Part shown: in pieces, positions 55,546 through 64,000 of the stretch
Position numbering within the stretch: the first letter of the stretch is position 1
Layout of the letters: each line of letters opens with the position of its first letter
Assembly (NCBI GenBank): GCA_016350165.1
Contig: CP066225.1
Location: forward strand, 1,178,001-1,242,000
Origin: Planctomycetota bacterium
GTDB taxonomy: Bacteria > Planctomycetota > Phycisphaerae > Phycisphaerales > Phycisphaeraceae
DNA: 64,000 nucleotides
Direction: 5' to 3'
The notes under the pieces: generated by a model
The model's database searches: none
The model's input: only the letters and a program-made list of their open reading frames with translations
What the model was told of the DNA's origin: nothing
Made by a program: the position numbers and the translations under genes

Positions 55546-57408
55546 TTAGTATTTCTGCAACGGCTTAGGCACAAACCATTCTGTGTAGTCATTAATCCCT
55601 GCAGTCACGCGTTCAACATTATGAACACGCTTATCAATCAACCGCAACGACTGCGAGTTAAACATAAAGGTATAAGGCTGATCTTCATACAAAATCTGAT
55701 GACACTTACGCCATATCGGCAAACGCTCTTCTTCATTCACCGTACGACGGGCCAGTTCAATCAGCTTATCAAGCTCTGCATTTCTATAGCTCATATAATT
55801 ACGTTTACCGCCACCAATCTGCGACGAATGGAATGTATCACGTATATCACTTTCAACAGCATTCACACTCCACGCCAACGTAATCGCTTCAAAATCTTGC
55901 TCATCGACCCGCTGCAGCATCACCGAAAACTCAAGTGGGTTCGGGTCCATAATAATCCCAACGCGTGCATACGCATCCTTCAACGCCAACACGATCTTTT
56001 CATACGTATTACTACCTGCAGGATACGTGAGCTTAAATCGGAACTGCTCTCCTTTAGCATTTGTCAAAATGCCACCACGATCAAACCAACCCGCTTCCTC
56101 CAACAATGCCTTCCCCTTCGCAACATCAAACGGGCGTGGCACAATACTCGGATCAGCCTGAGGTGAACCTTTCGCAAATGGCCCCATCGCAGGTGTGGAA
56201 TAGCCTAAGAAAATATCTTTTGCCATACGTTCTCGTGGCGTTAAATACGTCATCGCCTGACGAACTCGTTTATCCGCAAACTTCGTCGGCTTACCATCTC
56301 GCTCTTGATTCCAAGCGATGTAACTATAATTCGCAGGTATCTTGTTATAAGCCAGCGCATTCGTATGCGCCATCAAACTCGAATCTTTCTTCAGCTCATC
56401 AAACTGTTCAGGCGTTGGAACCAACACATCGATCTCACCATTGCGGAACTTCGTCAAACGCACCACATCTTGATCGATCTCATGCCAAATCAATTTATCA
56501 AACGCACTTGGCTCGCCCCAATATCGTTCGTTACGTACCAATTCCACTAACTTACCCGGCGCCCAATTCGTTGGATCTTTCAAACGATATGGCCCACTAC
56601 CCAAAAGCAACCCTGGCGTTTTATTAATCTGATCTGGCGTAAACTTCTCATAAAAATGTTTCGGCAAAACCAATCGACGCCCCGTTAGCCCAAGCGCCAA
56701 GAAATGCGGCTCCCGCATCTCAAACACAACTTCATAGGGACCATTCGCCTTACAACTTTTGATCGGGTAATAAAACTCGCGTGAGTCAGGTGCATTGATC
56801 TCTGGATTGTTCATCAAATCAAAAGAGAAGACCACATCCTCACTCGTCATCGGCTCACCATCAGAAAAAATCACGTCTTCACGCAACTGATATGTGATCG
56901 TGAGTCCGTCATCACTGATGTCCCAGCTTTTCGCCAATAGCGGAATATTCTGAAGTGTTTCCGGATCAAGCGTGATGAGCGTCTCCATCACAAACCCTTG
57001 AATCCGTGCACCGTAATAATCAGTCGTGATCAACGGCGTAATTCTGCTCACATTCGTTCCAAATGCATCTATCAGCCAATCACCCTCAGCATATCCCTCA
57101 CTCGCCTGCGCCAATTTCATGCGCTCAAACGGATCAGTCAGTTGCACTGACTTCTCAACCGTCGGGCTATCCGTATTCACATTCGCAGGCCCAACATATC
57201 TCACCCCTTCATCTAACGTCGACTTCATCGCATTCAACTGCCGACGCAATCCTGATTGCTCTTTCGTCAACTGTTCCAAGTTAACGTTCACAGACTTCAT
57301 CTCCTCCCACTGACGATCAAATTGCACCATCGCAATCCAGATACTCACGATCACGCCAATCAGCAGCACAATCACGACCAGATCTTTTAAACCAAAGCGA
57401 TTTTCCAT
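55546..57408 (-). CDS. Peptide ABC transporter substrate-binding protein, membrane-anchored
   Basis: 620 aa SBP_bac_5 family (DppA/OppA-like). Core marks: YQLREDVIFSDGEPMTSEDV, FSFDLMNNPEINAPD, GSGPYRLKDPTNW, VRQAMTYLTPRERMAKDIFL, ALLEEAGWFDRGG, and a near-C-terminal IWRKCHQILYEDQPYTFMFN. Unusual N-terminus: no lipobox or cleavage site; instead one membrane helix (LVVIVLLIGVIVSIWIAMV) followed by a heptad-like coiled-coil segment (about 38-65, VNLEQLTKEQSGLRRQLNAM) before the binding domain. So it is probably tethered by a stalk. Second gene of the operon. Confidence 0.92.
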   Translation of the reverse strand: MENRFGLKDLVVIVLLIGVIVSIWIAMVQFDRQWEEMKSVNVNLEQLTKEQSGLRRQLNAMKSTLDEGVRYVGPANVNTDSPTVEKSVQLTDPFERMKLAQASEGYAEGDWLIDAFGTNVSRITPLITTDYYGARIQGFVMETLITLDPETLQNIPLLAKSWDISDDGLTITYQLREDVIFSDGEPMTSEDVVFSFDLMNNPEINAPDSREFYYPIKSCKANGPYEVVFEMREPHFLALGLTGRRLVLPKHFYEKFTPDQINKTPGLLLGSGPYRLKDPTNWAPGKLVELVRNERYWGEPSAFDKLIWHEIDQDVVRLTKFRNGEIDVLVPTPEQFDELKKDSSLMAHTNALAYNKIPANYSYIAWNQERDGKPTKFADKRVRQAMTYLTPRERMAKDIFLGYSTPAMGPFAKGSPQADPSIVPRPFDVAKGKALLEEAGWFDRGGILTNAKGEQFRFKLTYPAGSNTYEKIVLALKDAYARVGIIMDPNPLEFSVMLQRVDEQDFEAITLAWSVNAVESDIRDTFHSSQIGGGKRNYMSYRNAELDKLIELARRTVNEEERLPIWRKCHQILYEDQPYTFMFNSQSLRLIDKRVHNVERVTAGINDYTEWFVPKPLQKY

Positions 57409-57468
57409 AGTTCCTCGCTCTTCCTATCTTTCGGTTAGAATCCCCTGCCCTATCCTGATCATTTACAA

Positions 57469-58410
57469 CTACGCCTTCACACCCTTCTTCGGATCAAATC
57501 GCTCACGCAATGCATCACCTAAGAAGTTTAGCGCCATCAACGTTAAACCAAGCAGCAAACATGGGAACAGGATCAGCCACCACTGCATCTGACCAAATGG
57601 CCTCACCAGCTGTGTCACACCATCATTCGCCAAATTACCCCAGCTCGGAAGTGGAGCCTGCACGCCAATACCAAGGAAACTCAAAAAGCTTTCCTGCAAA
57701 ATCGCAATCGGCACAGTTAACGTCATATACACAACAATCACGCCGATCAGGTTCGGCAAGATATGAACAATCAATATTCGTCCCGGACTCACACCCATCG
57801 CCCGCGCCGCCTCAATAAACGGCTGATTCCGCAGACTCAACACCTGGCCCCTCACAACACGCGCCATCGTCAGCCAACTCACACCACCAATCGCAATCAG
57901 CAGTGTCACCACATCCGCAAACAATTTCGCGGTATCACCTGGCAAGATATGTCCTAACCCCGCTCGTACCGCCGGCTGCAACGCAATATTCAGCAAAACC
58001 ACCAGCAACACATAAGGCAAACTCAGCATCACATCCACCACACGCATCATCACTGAGTCAATACGCCCACCCGAATAACCTGCTACCGCACCCCATCCCA
58101 CACCAATTACACCTGCAATCGTTGCTGCACTCATCCCAATCCCCAAACTGATCGCTCCACCCAGCAAGCATCGCCACAATAACGATCGTTCTAATTCATC
58201 ACTCCCAAACGGCTCCGCAAAACTCGGAGGCCTCACCACTTCCATCTCACCTGTTGCACCACCACGCATCGGCTCATCAAAATAATCCAACGACCAATAC
58301 AGCGTCGCAAAGCAAGGCACCGCAATCAATAAGATTAACACTGCACCAATCCACCCCGATGTCATACGTGGCTTCCAGAACGCCTGCTTTTCAATGCTTG
58401 ATTCATTCAT
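57469..58410 (-). CDS. Peptide ABC transporter permease (OppC/DppC-like), first gene
   Basis: 313 aa, normal DppC length. N-terminal cytoplasmic part (KQAFWKPRMTSGWIGAVLIL), periplasmic VVRPPSFAEPFGSDELERSL with the G-T/S-D-xxG-like motif, then the permease core LGGAISLGIGMSAATIAGVI and EAA loop QPFIEAARAMGVSPGRILIV, ending PSWGNLANDG and LGDALRERFDPK. First gene of the operon, 60 nt before the substrate-binding gene. It is a second DppC-type subunit beside the extended one at 53213, and only one DppB is present. Confidence 0.92.
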   Translation of the reverse strand: MNESSIEKQAFWKPRMTSGWIGAVLILLIAVPCFATLYWSLDYFDEPMRGGATGEMEVVRPPSFAEPFGSDELERSLLWRCLLGGAISLGIGMSAATIAGVIGVGWGAVAGYSGGRIDSVMMRVVDVMLSLPYVLLVVLLNIALQPAVRAGLGHILPGDTAKLFADVVTLLIAIGGVSWLTMARVVRGQVLSLRNQPFIEAARAMGVSPGRILIVHILPNLIGVIVVYMTLTVPIAILQESFLSFLGIGVQAPLPSWGNLANDGVTQLVRPFGQMQWWLILFPCLLLGLTLMALNFLGDALRERFDPKKGVKA

Positions 58411-58538
58411 ACGAATTGGCTTATTTCCTTATCAAGCCCCACACACATCGTCATCCTTGCACCATATAACCAAACACTACGACACAATCATATCATTTGT
58501 CGCAATATTATGGTCTAACCCCCCATCGCTGTAAATCA

Positions 58539-59564
58539 TCATTTACCCAACACTTCCATTCCTTCTTCACTACGACTCACATCCGCCTCACCATTCACCA
58601 CCACACCAACCTCTTCTATTTCCTCCTTCACACCCAACTTGCACAATCCTGCACCCACAACCACAGCCACAGTCCCCGCCACCAGCATCCACCCTGCTTC
58701 GACTCCCAAGAACAGCACCCCGAACATCACAGATAAAGCTGGAATCCCGTATGACCCGGCAGCCACTAGAGTTATATCACCCTTCCTCATCGAATATTCC
58801 CAGCAACTATACGCAACCAGGTGCACCAGCAACCCCAATCCCAGCAAGCACACCACCGTATCCACGCCCCAATTCATCTCATGCCGCTGCGCAAAGCCGC
58901 CCACCAGCAAACTCAATCCTCCCACACCTAAAAACCATGACGCTAAATTCACATCATGATCCGCAAACCATTTTTTTGTCATATTCGAGTACACCGCAAA
59001 CGTCACCGCCGCCACGAACGTCAGCGCATACACCAAACCATCACCCATCATGTTCCCCCACACCATCGACCACTTAAAATCCTCATTCCCCGACATCAGC
59101 ACCCCTACACCAACCAGCGCCAACACAGTTCCCACCCACAGCAACATCCCCGCGCGATACTTAAAGAACAGCAACGAGCACACAATCGTCATGCAAGGCC
59201 ACAAATAATTCACCATCCCCACTTCCACCGCCTGCTGCCGTGTCAGCGACCATCCAACCCCCAGATAAAACGTCAATATATATGCCACAAACACCGCTCC
59301 ACTCCAAAACACATATCCCCGTGGCAATTTACTCAGTTTCCTCATCCCCTTTCCATTCAGTTGCGGCAGCACACCCAATCCACCCGCCAACATGCACGCA
59401 AACGCACCTGTCCACCACGCACCGATATCCTCACTCACCAGCTTCATCAGCGGGATCGTCATCCCCCAGATCGCGATCGACACAAAACCGCACCCCGTCC
59501 CCAACAATCGTCGATCAGCCACTGCTACAGCACCGCTTTTTACAGCTTCAACACCATCGCGCAT
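58539..59564 (-). CDS. DMT-superfamily exporter, YddG-like
   Basis: 341 aa with ten membrane helices in two EamA halves. TGCGFVSIAIWGMTIPLMKL in the first helix, then SLTRQQAVEVGMVNYLWPCM, which is the diagnostic segment of the YddG aromatic amino-acid exporters. The second half has TFVAAVTFAVYSNMTKKWFA, YSCWEYSMRKGDITLVAAGS and LSVMFGVLFLGVEAGWM. Charged C-terminal tail of about 40 residues. It likely exports aromatic amino acids or related amphipathic compounds; the substrate is inferred from the family. The plus strand is C-rich although the gene is on minus. Confidence 0.88.
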   Translation of the reverse strand: MRDGVEAVKSGAVAVADRRLLGTGCGFVSIAIWGMTIPLMKLVSEDIGAWWTGAFACMLAGGLGVLPQLNGKGMRKLSKLPRGYVFWSGAVFVAYILTFYLGVGWSLTRQQAVEVGMVNYLWPCMTIVCSLLFFKYRAGMLLWVGTVLALVGVGVLMSGNEDFKWSMVWGNMMGDGLVYALTFVAAVTFAVYSNMTKKWFADHDVNLASWFLGVGGLSLLVGGFAQRHEMNWGVDTVVCLLGLGLLVHLVAYSCWEYSMRKGDITLVAAGSYGIPALSVMFGVLFLGVEAGWMLVAGTVAVVVGAGLCKLGVKEEIEEVGVVVNGEADVSRSEEGMEVLGK

Positions 59565-59748
59565 CTCTTTTTGTTGACCTTACTCAAGACGTTGATTCGG
59601 ATCACTTCACTCACCCCGCCCCTCACCGTCTCAAACCCAATCAATCAGCCCACAAATCTTAGCTCCCCTGCCCCAAAATAACCATCTCAACCACATCATT
59701 CCCATTATCCCATTCACCTCTCCCCCGCCTCCCCGTTACAATACCCAC

Positions 59749-61311
59749 ATGAACCAGCCTTCCTCCAATTCGCCTGAACCCTCATACTCAAATATCCAAA
59801 CCCTCATGCGCATCCCCACGCGTACCACCATCACCCTCCTCCGCATCTACGCCATTCTCGCTCTTATTCTCACCGCTTACCTCACCATGAATTCACTTTC
59901 AGGCTCCGCTATCGCTGGCTGTGCACCCGGCTCCGGCTGCGACACCGTCCTCAACTCCATCTACTCACGTTTCGCAAACCTCCCCGTCGCACTCCCCGCC
60001 TTCCTCACTTACTTCATCACCCTCCTATGCTCCTTTTACCTGTCACCTAAAAACCCACCCGCCGTACATCGCCTCATCTGGGCCATCCTCATTCCCATCG
60101 CCTACCTCATTCTCGGCTCCGTCATCTACTTCTCATACATCCAGATCTTCATCCTAGGCACACTCTGCAAATACTGCATCGCTTCCCACATCCTCGGCTT
60201 CCTCACCGCCATCACCATCCTTGGCCGCAATCAATCCACCCTCGCAATCCGTTCAGGTATGCACCTGAAAGATCCTCGCCCCACAAAATTCTCACCCAAA
60301 GCACATTTCATCCTCTTCATCATCGCTGCCCTCCTCTTCTCACCACTCCCCATCGTGCAAGCAGTCTACAAACAAACTACCCATGAACTTCAACCTTCAT
60401 TCCTCTACACCGAAGGCTCTGGCGCCGATCGCACCATCACTTACCAAGTCTCGCCTGTTTTCGCAGTCACTTTCAAAGTCATCGACTTTCCACACCTAGG
60501 CAACGTCGATGCACCAATCGTTCTCACTGAACTCTACGACTACACATGCCCCAACTGCCGAGAAATGGCAACCGATCTCCGCATGCTCATGAAAGAGTAC
60601 CCCGACAAATACGTACTCGTTACCCTCCCTGTCCCACTCAACGCAAACTGCAACCGCCTTGTTACCAACACCCAAGAACACGCCAAAGACGCATGTGATC
60701 TAGCACACCTCGCCCTCGCCATGTGGCTCTCCTTCCCCGAACACTTCCCCGCCTACCACGAAGATCTCATGGCAGGCCCCACACCACCATCCCCACAACA
60801 AGCCACGCAACTCGCACTCCAATACATCGCACCCGACCAACTCAAGCTCGCACTCGAAAACCCACTCATCGACAATCAAATCAAATCTTTCGTCGAGATC
60901 TACGCAGCCGTCGGCGGGTCCCTCCCAACACTCTTCACCGGTTCATCTATCATCCAAGGCTACCCCGGCCGCGACGAATTCCTCCCACTCCTCATCTCAC
61001 AAACAGAACACCTCGAACACCTTCCTCTCCCCGATCAAAACCAAACGCCGCCACCACCACCACAAACCCCTCAAAACACAGAACAAAATCAACCTCAACC
61101 GGAAACATCTACAACGCCCGCAGCACCCGATACACAAAACCTACAACCCACGACCAATCAACAATCAAAAGCCATGTCCCCCGAAGAGTTCTACAACTAC
61201 TCATCCAAGTACAGCCAAACCCCTCCCCCCGCCGCCCCCATCACTGGCTGCGATGGTTGTCCACGCGAAACCATCATGAACCAACAAAAAAACGCGCCAG
61301 CAATCAACTGA
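59749..61311 (+). CDS. VKOR-DsbA fusion, disulfide-forming protein
   Basis: 520 aa. N-terminal VKOR domain in the membrane (about 28-155) with Cys58 and Cys64 (AGCAPGSGCDTVLNSIYSRF) and the redox pair Cys140/Cys143 (LGTLCKYCIASHI). A fifth helix (HFILFIIAALLFSPLPIVQA) leads to a periplasmic DsbA-like thioredoxin domain (about 240-425) with active site YDYTCPNCREM (Cys267/Cys270) and cis-Pro GGSLPTLF. A low-complexity Pro/Gln/Asn tail (about 430-490) and a last ITGCDGCPRE CxxC complete it. Known logic: the DsbA part oxidises substrates and VKOR passes electrons to quinone. Monocistronic. Confidence 0.93.
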   Translation: MNQPSSNSPEPSYSNIQTLMRIPTRTTITLLRIYAILALILTAYLTMNSLSGSAIAGCAPGSGCDTVLNSIYSRFANLPVALPAFLTYFITLLCSFYLSPKNPPAVHRLIWAILIPIAYLILGSVIYFSYIQIFILGTLCKYCIASHILGFLTAITILGRNQSTLAIRSGMHLKDPRPTKFSPKAHFILFIIAALLFSPLPIVQAVYKQTTHELQPSFLYTEGSGADRTITYQVSPVFAVTFKVIDFPHLGNVDAPIVLTELYDYTCPNCREMATDLRMLMKEYPDKYVLVTLPVPLNANCNRLVTNTQEHAKDACDLAHLALAMWLSFPEHFPAYHEDLMAGPTPPSPQQATQLALQYIAPDQLKLALENPLIDNQIKSFVEIYAAVGGSLPTLFTGSSIIQGYPGRDEFLPLLISQTEHLEHLPLPDQNQTPPPPPQTPQNTEQNQPQPETSTTPAAPDTQNLQPTTNQQSKAMSPEEFYNYSSKYSQTPPPAAPITGCDGCPRETIMNQQKNAPAIN

Positions 61312-61399
61312 TGCGTTCTATATCATTTCTATCATCAAAATAGCCGCCGATCCACGATCAGCGCGCCCACACCTCAAACCTCTTCTCCCTCACGTTTAC

Positions 61400-61771
61400 T
61401 TACCCCCACTTCACCTCAAACACTTCTTCCTTAAACCCAACACTAAAATCCTCCCCATCCGTAACAATCGGCCGCTTCACCAGCTTCCCATTCTCACTCA
61501 ACAACTCCACCGCATCCCCCACACTCATCCCCGGCAACTTTTCCTTCATCTTCATTTCTCGATACAAAACACCACTCGTATTAAACAAGTGCTTCAACTT
61601 ATAATCCCCACCCTTCAATATCTTCTTCAGCATCACCCCACTCGGCGGCTTCACCGTGATATCTATAAACTCATACTTCTTCCCCGCACCATCTAACCAC
61701 TTAATCGCCTTACGACACGTCCCGCATTTCATATAACCATAAATCTTCAACATCCGATTCATCTCCTTCAT
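61400..61771 (-). CDS. ArsC/Spx-family protein
   Basis: 123 aa thioredoxin-fold protein. MLKIYGYMKCGTCRKAIKWL gives the N-terminal CxxC, followed by YEFIDITVKPPSGVMLKKIL, KHLFNTSGVLYREMKMKEKL and the C-terminal KLVKRPIVTDGEDFSVGFKE, the ArsC/Spx/YffB pattern with the KRP[IV] segment. The protein could be a glutaredoxin-like arsenate reductase or a Spx-type regulator; the Cys-x-x-Cys favours the YffB/Yusi-like subgroup over classical ArsC. The ATG at 61771 or the internal Met seven codons later may be used. No ars genes adjacent. Confidence 0.88.
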   Translation of the reverse strand: MKEMNRMLKIYGYMKCGTCRKAIKWLDGAGKKYEFIDITVKPPSGVMLKKILKGGDYKLKHLFNTSGVLYREMKMKEKLPGMSVGDAVELLSENGKLVKRPIVTDGEDFSVGFKEEVFEVKWG

Positions 61772-61877
61772 AAAAATTCAACACACCACTTTTAACCCAA
61801 CAAACAATTTACCGCAATTATTAAAATAGCCGGCGAGCCACATTCGCCATGCTCACCCCTCACCTTAAATTCAAACC

Positions 61878-61913
61878 ACAAAAAAACACACCACGAAATT
61901 TCGCAGTGTGTTT
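61878..61913 (-). terminator. Minus-strand terminator of an unassigned transcript
   Basis: AAACACAC-TG-CGAAA / TTTCG-TG-GTGTGTTT on the minus strand followed by a T run. The only genes nearby on this strand lie downstream, so it must end something starting between here and about 62100. Confidence 0.75.
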
Positions 61914-61919
61914 CAAACT

Positions 61920-61945
61920 AGGGGCGGCCGTTTCCAGCGACCCCT
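61920..61945 (-). other. GC-rich hairpin before terminator
   Basis: AGGGGTCGCTG - GAAA - CGGCCGCCCCT on the minus strand, 5-bp outer stem with an inner paired part. Six nucleotides before the terminator stem. Confidence 0.55.
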
Positions 61946-61947
61946 TA

Positions 61948-62016
61948 TTAAGCTAATTGGACGGCCCACTCAGGCATCATCCCGTTATTAGTTTCAGTTT
62001 TCTCCTCTATACTCAT
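61948..62016 (-). CDS. Possible 22-aa peptide
   Basis: Minus-strand frame starting ATG 62016: MSIEEKTETNNGMMPEWAVQ then LA and TAA. The stop directly abuts the GC-rich hairpin and terminator, which suggests it may be the coding part of that transcript. Ribosome site weak (TAGGC). Not recognised. Could be chance within a non-coding RNA. Confidence 0.3.
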   Translation of the reverse strand: MSIEEKTETNNGMMPEWAVQLA

Positions 62017-62131
62017 ATCTTTGCCTACTATTTCACATCGTCAATAATCACTCATTCCATAATTTCACCTGAAGAACAACCTTATCTTTTCATATCCGAT
62101 AAGAACCTATGAACACACAACACAACACACC

Positions 62132-62146
62132 TAACTCTTGATTAGA
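62132..62146. repeat. Dispersed palindrome, degenerate copy 5
   Basis: CTAACTCTTGATTAG, two differences from CTAATCGTTGATTAG. Intergenic. Confidence 0.4.
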
Positions 62147-62634
62147 CCCCAATAATCATGGGAATATCCCACCCCAGCCCATTACATAAACTCGCGACTA
62201 TCTATACCACAACACACCATCACCCCATTCTTCTCAGCTTCATTCTTCCTCATCAATTATCGCGACTTCAATACATCTAAATCACGATCTTCATATTCAT
62301 ACATACACATTTGTCAGCATGCTCAGGAACCTGCCTAACACATTGATATATCTGTAAGTATAAGACCCCAAACCCAATTGAAACCTATTTTAAACACGCT
62401 AAACACGATCTAAAGACAAATCATTTTCTTTACCTTATATCTATTCACCCTGCCCCGACATTCACACACCCAACCCGCTAATTTTTTTCAATTTCGGTTG
62501 CTTTAGCAAAAAAAAAGGCTTTAATCCTTCACCTACAAGAGACACTTAATCACAACCAAACAACATGAGCTATAGGAGCTATCTAATCACTTTAGCACTA
62601 ATACAATGCACCCTTATTCAGCAGGAAAAGTGAA

Positions 62635-63084
62635 ATGCCAAAAAAACAAACGCTTCCCCCCACGCAGCTAGCCATGCTAGTTGTGGGAATTTCAACCGGG
62701 CTTCTAGCCCTCCAAAACCTCGCCTACGCATCGTCATACAAATACTCGAAACAAAATGATAGAAAATTCAAATTTAAAACCCCACCCCCACCAATTGATT
62801 CGCACAACCTCTTAAAACTCGCTCAGTGGACCAGTAAATTTTGCTGCTATAACCCTACAACAATCACAGCAAACATCACCAACGAAATGCTCCTCCAATG
62901 TGTTCTATCAAACACACCACGCACCTCCACAACAGACTACTTCAATACAGACATAACACTGCAAATCATTGCAGCAAACCTCAGAACAGCAATTGCTTCG
63001 AACCTACCTCACCCTACGAACCTCGAGCCACTCATTGATCGGGCTTACACAAACCTTAGCAGTAAAGAAGATTCATTCTTCTAA
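62635..63084 (+). CDS. Exported hypothetical protein
   Basis: 149 aa, not recognised. Signal-like N-terminus MPKKQTLPPTQLAMLVVGIS followed by GLLALQNLAYA, cleavage near AYAS. The mature part begins SSYKYSKQNDRKFKFKTPPP and contains one Cys pair (KFCCYN) and polar helices (ITLQIIAANLRTAIASNLPH). AGGA 8 nt before the ATG. Followed by a clear terminator, so a monocistronic gene. Lies just ahead of a prepilin-like gene, with which it might share a surface function; not shown. Confidence 0.65.
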   Translation: MPKKQTLPPTQLAMLVVGISTGLLALQNLAYASSYKYSKQNDRKFKFKTPPPPIDSHNLLKLAQWTSKFCCYNPTTITANITNEMLLQCVLSNTPRTSTTDYFNTDITLQIIAANLRTAIASNLPHPTNLEPLIDRAYTNLSSKEDSFF

Positions 63085-63168
63085 CCAGCAATACAGCACA
63101 GCACTAACACACTAAATTTACAGTAGACATTTTCTCTAAATCATTCTCTTAGTCATACTACCTGACTC

Positions 63169-63198
63169 ACAGCCTGGCACATGCCAGGCTGTTTTTCA
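63169..63198 (+). terminator. Intrinsic terminator
   Basis: ACAGCCTGGC - ACAT - GCCAGGCTGT then TTTTC, a perfect 10-bp stem 85 nt after the preceding stop. Confidence 0.92.
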
Positions 63199-63378
63199 TT
63201 CCCTCCCATTTATCACCCCTATACACAACAAACACCTCACCTACCGCCATCAAATCTCAGCCATGCACCCCCTCTCGCCATTTTTTTTCAGCATCTCTCC
63301 AATCTATAAACCTCGCAAAAACAATAATTAACCTTATCCTGTATATACATTTATCGCTATCAGTATATATACATTGTA

Positions 63379-63407
63379 TTGACGCGGGACACATCCCACA
63401 TTACGAT
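63379..63407 (+). promoter_or_regulatory. Candidate sigma70 promoter
   Basis: TTGACG - 17 nt - TACGAT, upstream of the prepilin-like gene. A near-repeat GTATATACATT / GTATATATACATT (63341-63375) sits just ahead and could be an operator or UP-like element. The -10 overlaps the ATG at 63406, so that ATG is not the gene start. Confidence 0.5.
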
Positions 63408-63513
63408 GAACTCAGCCCTCACAAACACAGCATCCAATCAAACAACCGCTACGCACCCTTCCACAGGCAATCTGCCTGCAAAATCAGGCCAACACGCGAC
63501 AAAAGGAATCACA

Positions 63514-64000
63514 ATGCCAAACCAAACAAACAAAGCGTTCACTCTAATTGAACTTCTTGTTGTCATATCTATCATCGCTTTGCTCATCGGAATACTTCTG
63601 CCAGCACTCGGCGCTGCAAGACAAAGCGCACAATCAATCAAATGCGCCACGCAAATGCGGCAGTTCACCCAGGCAAATCACATGTACGCCAACGACAACG
63701 ATGACTCCATCGTCCCCGCACGTTCAGGCGGATCTAACATCGACGTCACTGATTACTGGGCACACGACCTCTACCCATACATCGGCCAAGGAGAACTCGA
63801 CCAATCCGGCGCAGCTATCGAACTCGACACCGCAGATGCCGACAACGTTTTTGTCTGCCCATCATCCATCAACGGCTACAAATTCTCCGACGACAACGAG
63901 CAAGAACCAAACATGGCCTCACCTTGGTACCGCTACACCTACAGCTTCAACCTCCTCGCACCTCACTGGTCACTCAAACGTGCTGGTATCGATGGCACAT
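63514..64000 (+). CDS. Prepilin-like secreted protein (3' end outside window)
   Basis: Open to the right edge, at least 162 codons. ATG 63514 was chosen for AAAGGA about 8 nt upstream; the frame extends to 63406 but runs over a promoter-like -10. Leader MPNQTNK then [40 protein letters not shown]: the planctomycete prepilin pattern shared with the gene at 23637. After the helix it has MRQFTQANHMYANDNDDSIV and FVCPSSINGYKFSD. The conserved C-terminus is not in the window. Probably PilD-processed; pilin function unproven. Confidence 0.9.
   Translation, partial: MPNQTNKAFTLIELLVVISIIALLIGILLPALGAARQSAQSIKCATQMRQFTQANHMYANDNDDSIVPARSGGSNIDVTDYWAHDLYPYIGQGELDQSGAAIELDTADADNVFVCPSSINGYKFSDDNEQEPNMASPWYRYTYSFNLLAPHWSLKRAGIDGT

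Larger units (their letters stand above)
61772..62634. other. Intergenic region with candidate small transcript
   Basis: About 860 nt. The left part has a minus-strand terminator (61878-61913), a GC-rich hairpin (61920-61945) and a 22-codon frame (61948-62016). The right part holds a degenerate palindrome copy (62132) and AT-rich DNA before the next gene. No larger gene. Confidence 0.5.

Noticed and set aside
61878-62016. tmRNA, because a short frame ends in ...LA-stop before hairpins
   Set aside because: No tRNA-like domain: no TTCGA T-loop, no G-U acceptor pair and no CCA-type end in the expected place.

Overview
The window looks like chromosome of a marine-type planctomycete, most likely class Phycisphaerae. 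This is an inference from gene content: two prepilin-like secreted proteins with the [21 protein letters not shown]-terminus (one carrying an internal H-x9-DG-like segment), three secreted proteins with PEP-CTERM-type tails, a serine-type sulfatase, a 23S-5S rRNA pair with no 16S beside it, and many genes without a clear Shine-Dalgarno sequence. Species cannot be read from the sequence alone.

Layout. 0-12 kb is housekeeping: proB (cut by the left edge), two overlapping TPR genes, an ExbD/TonB-like pair, a DUF4870 doublet, a GNAT gene behind aroB, guaA, and a secreted sulfatase. 12.5-17 kb holds a lipoprotein aspartyl protease, a four-helix-bundle protein and a small redox/iron group (DCC thiol protein, Dps, YpdA-like flavoprotein). 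17-30 kb is accessory: tandem PTPSA-tailed secreted proteins, a PEP-CTERM protein, a GntR/LacI hybrid regulator next to a prepilin-like protein, a YhcH-family gene, a TlpA-type thioredoxin with a partner, and an ankyrin pair followed by a lipoprotein. 30-38 kb has a Y-family polymerase, an amino-acid permease, DUF4126, a SET-domain protein and a VOC protein. 37.9-41.3 kb is the 23S-5S unit on the minus strand with its promoter and terminator. 42.0-51.4 kb is an integrated element in a tRNA-Ser(UGA) gene. 51.5-64 kb has gluconokinase, a five-gene peptide ABC transporter, a YddG-like exporter, a VKOR-DsbA fusion, an ArsC/Spx-family protein, an unexplained minus-strand small transcript, a secreted orphan and the start of another prepilin-like gene cut by the right edge.

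The most unusual region is the element at 42038-51405. It is bounded by 45-bp direct repeats (two mismatches) that are the 3' end of tRNA-Ser from the variable arm onward. It carries a tyrosine recombinase, an AlpA-like HTH protein, a toprim primase-like protein and a DUF3987 protein, all on the minus strand. The recombinase has an in-frame TAG just before the second catalytic box, and its frame then stays open through the attachment site into the tRNA gene. Distal cargo encodes a membrane transglutaminase-like protein, a small secreted protein made of the last part of an RHS core joined to a metacaspase-like His/Cys domain, and an AT-rich lipoprotein directly behind it. The last two are a candidate effector and immunity pair.

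A second signal is a dispersed short palindrome, CTAATC-N3-GATTAG, seen intergenically at least four to five times, several times 30-55 nt past a stop codon.
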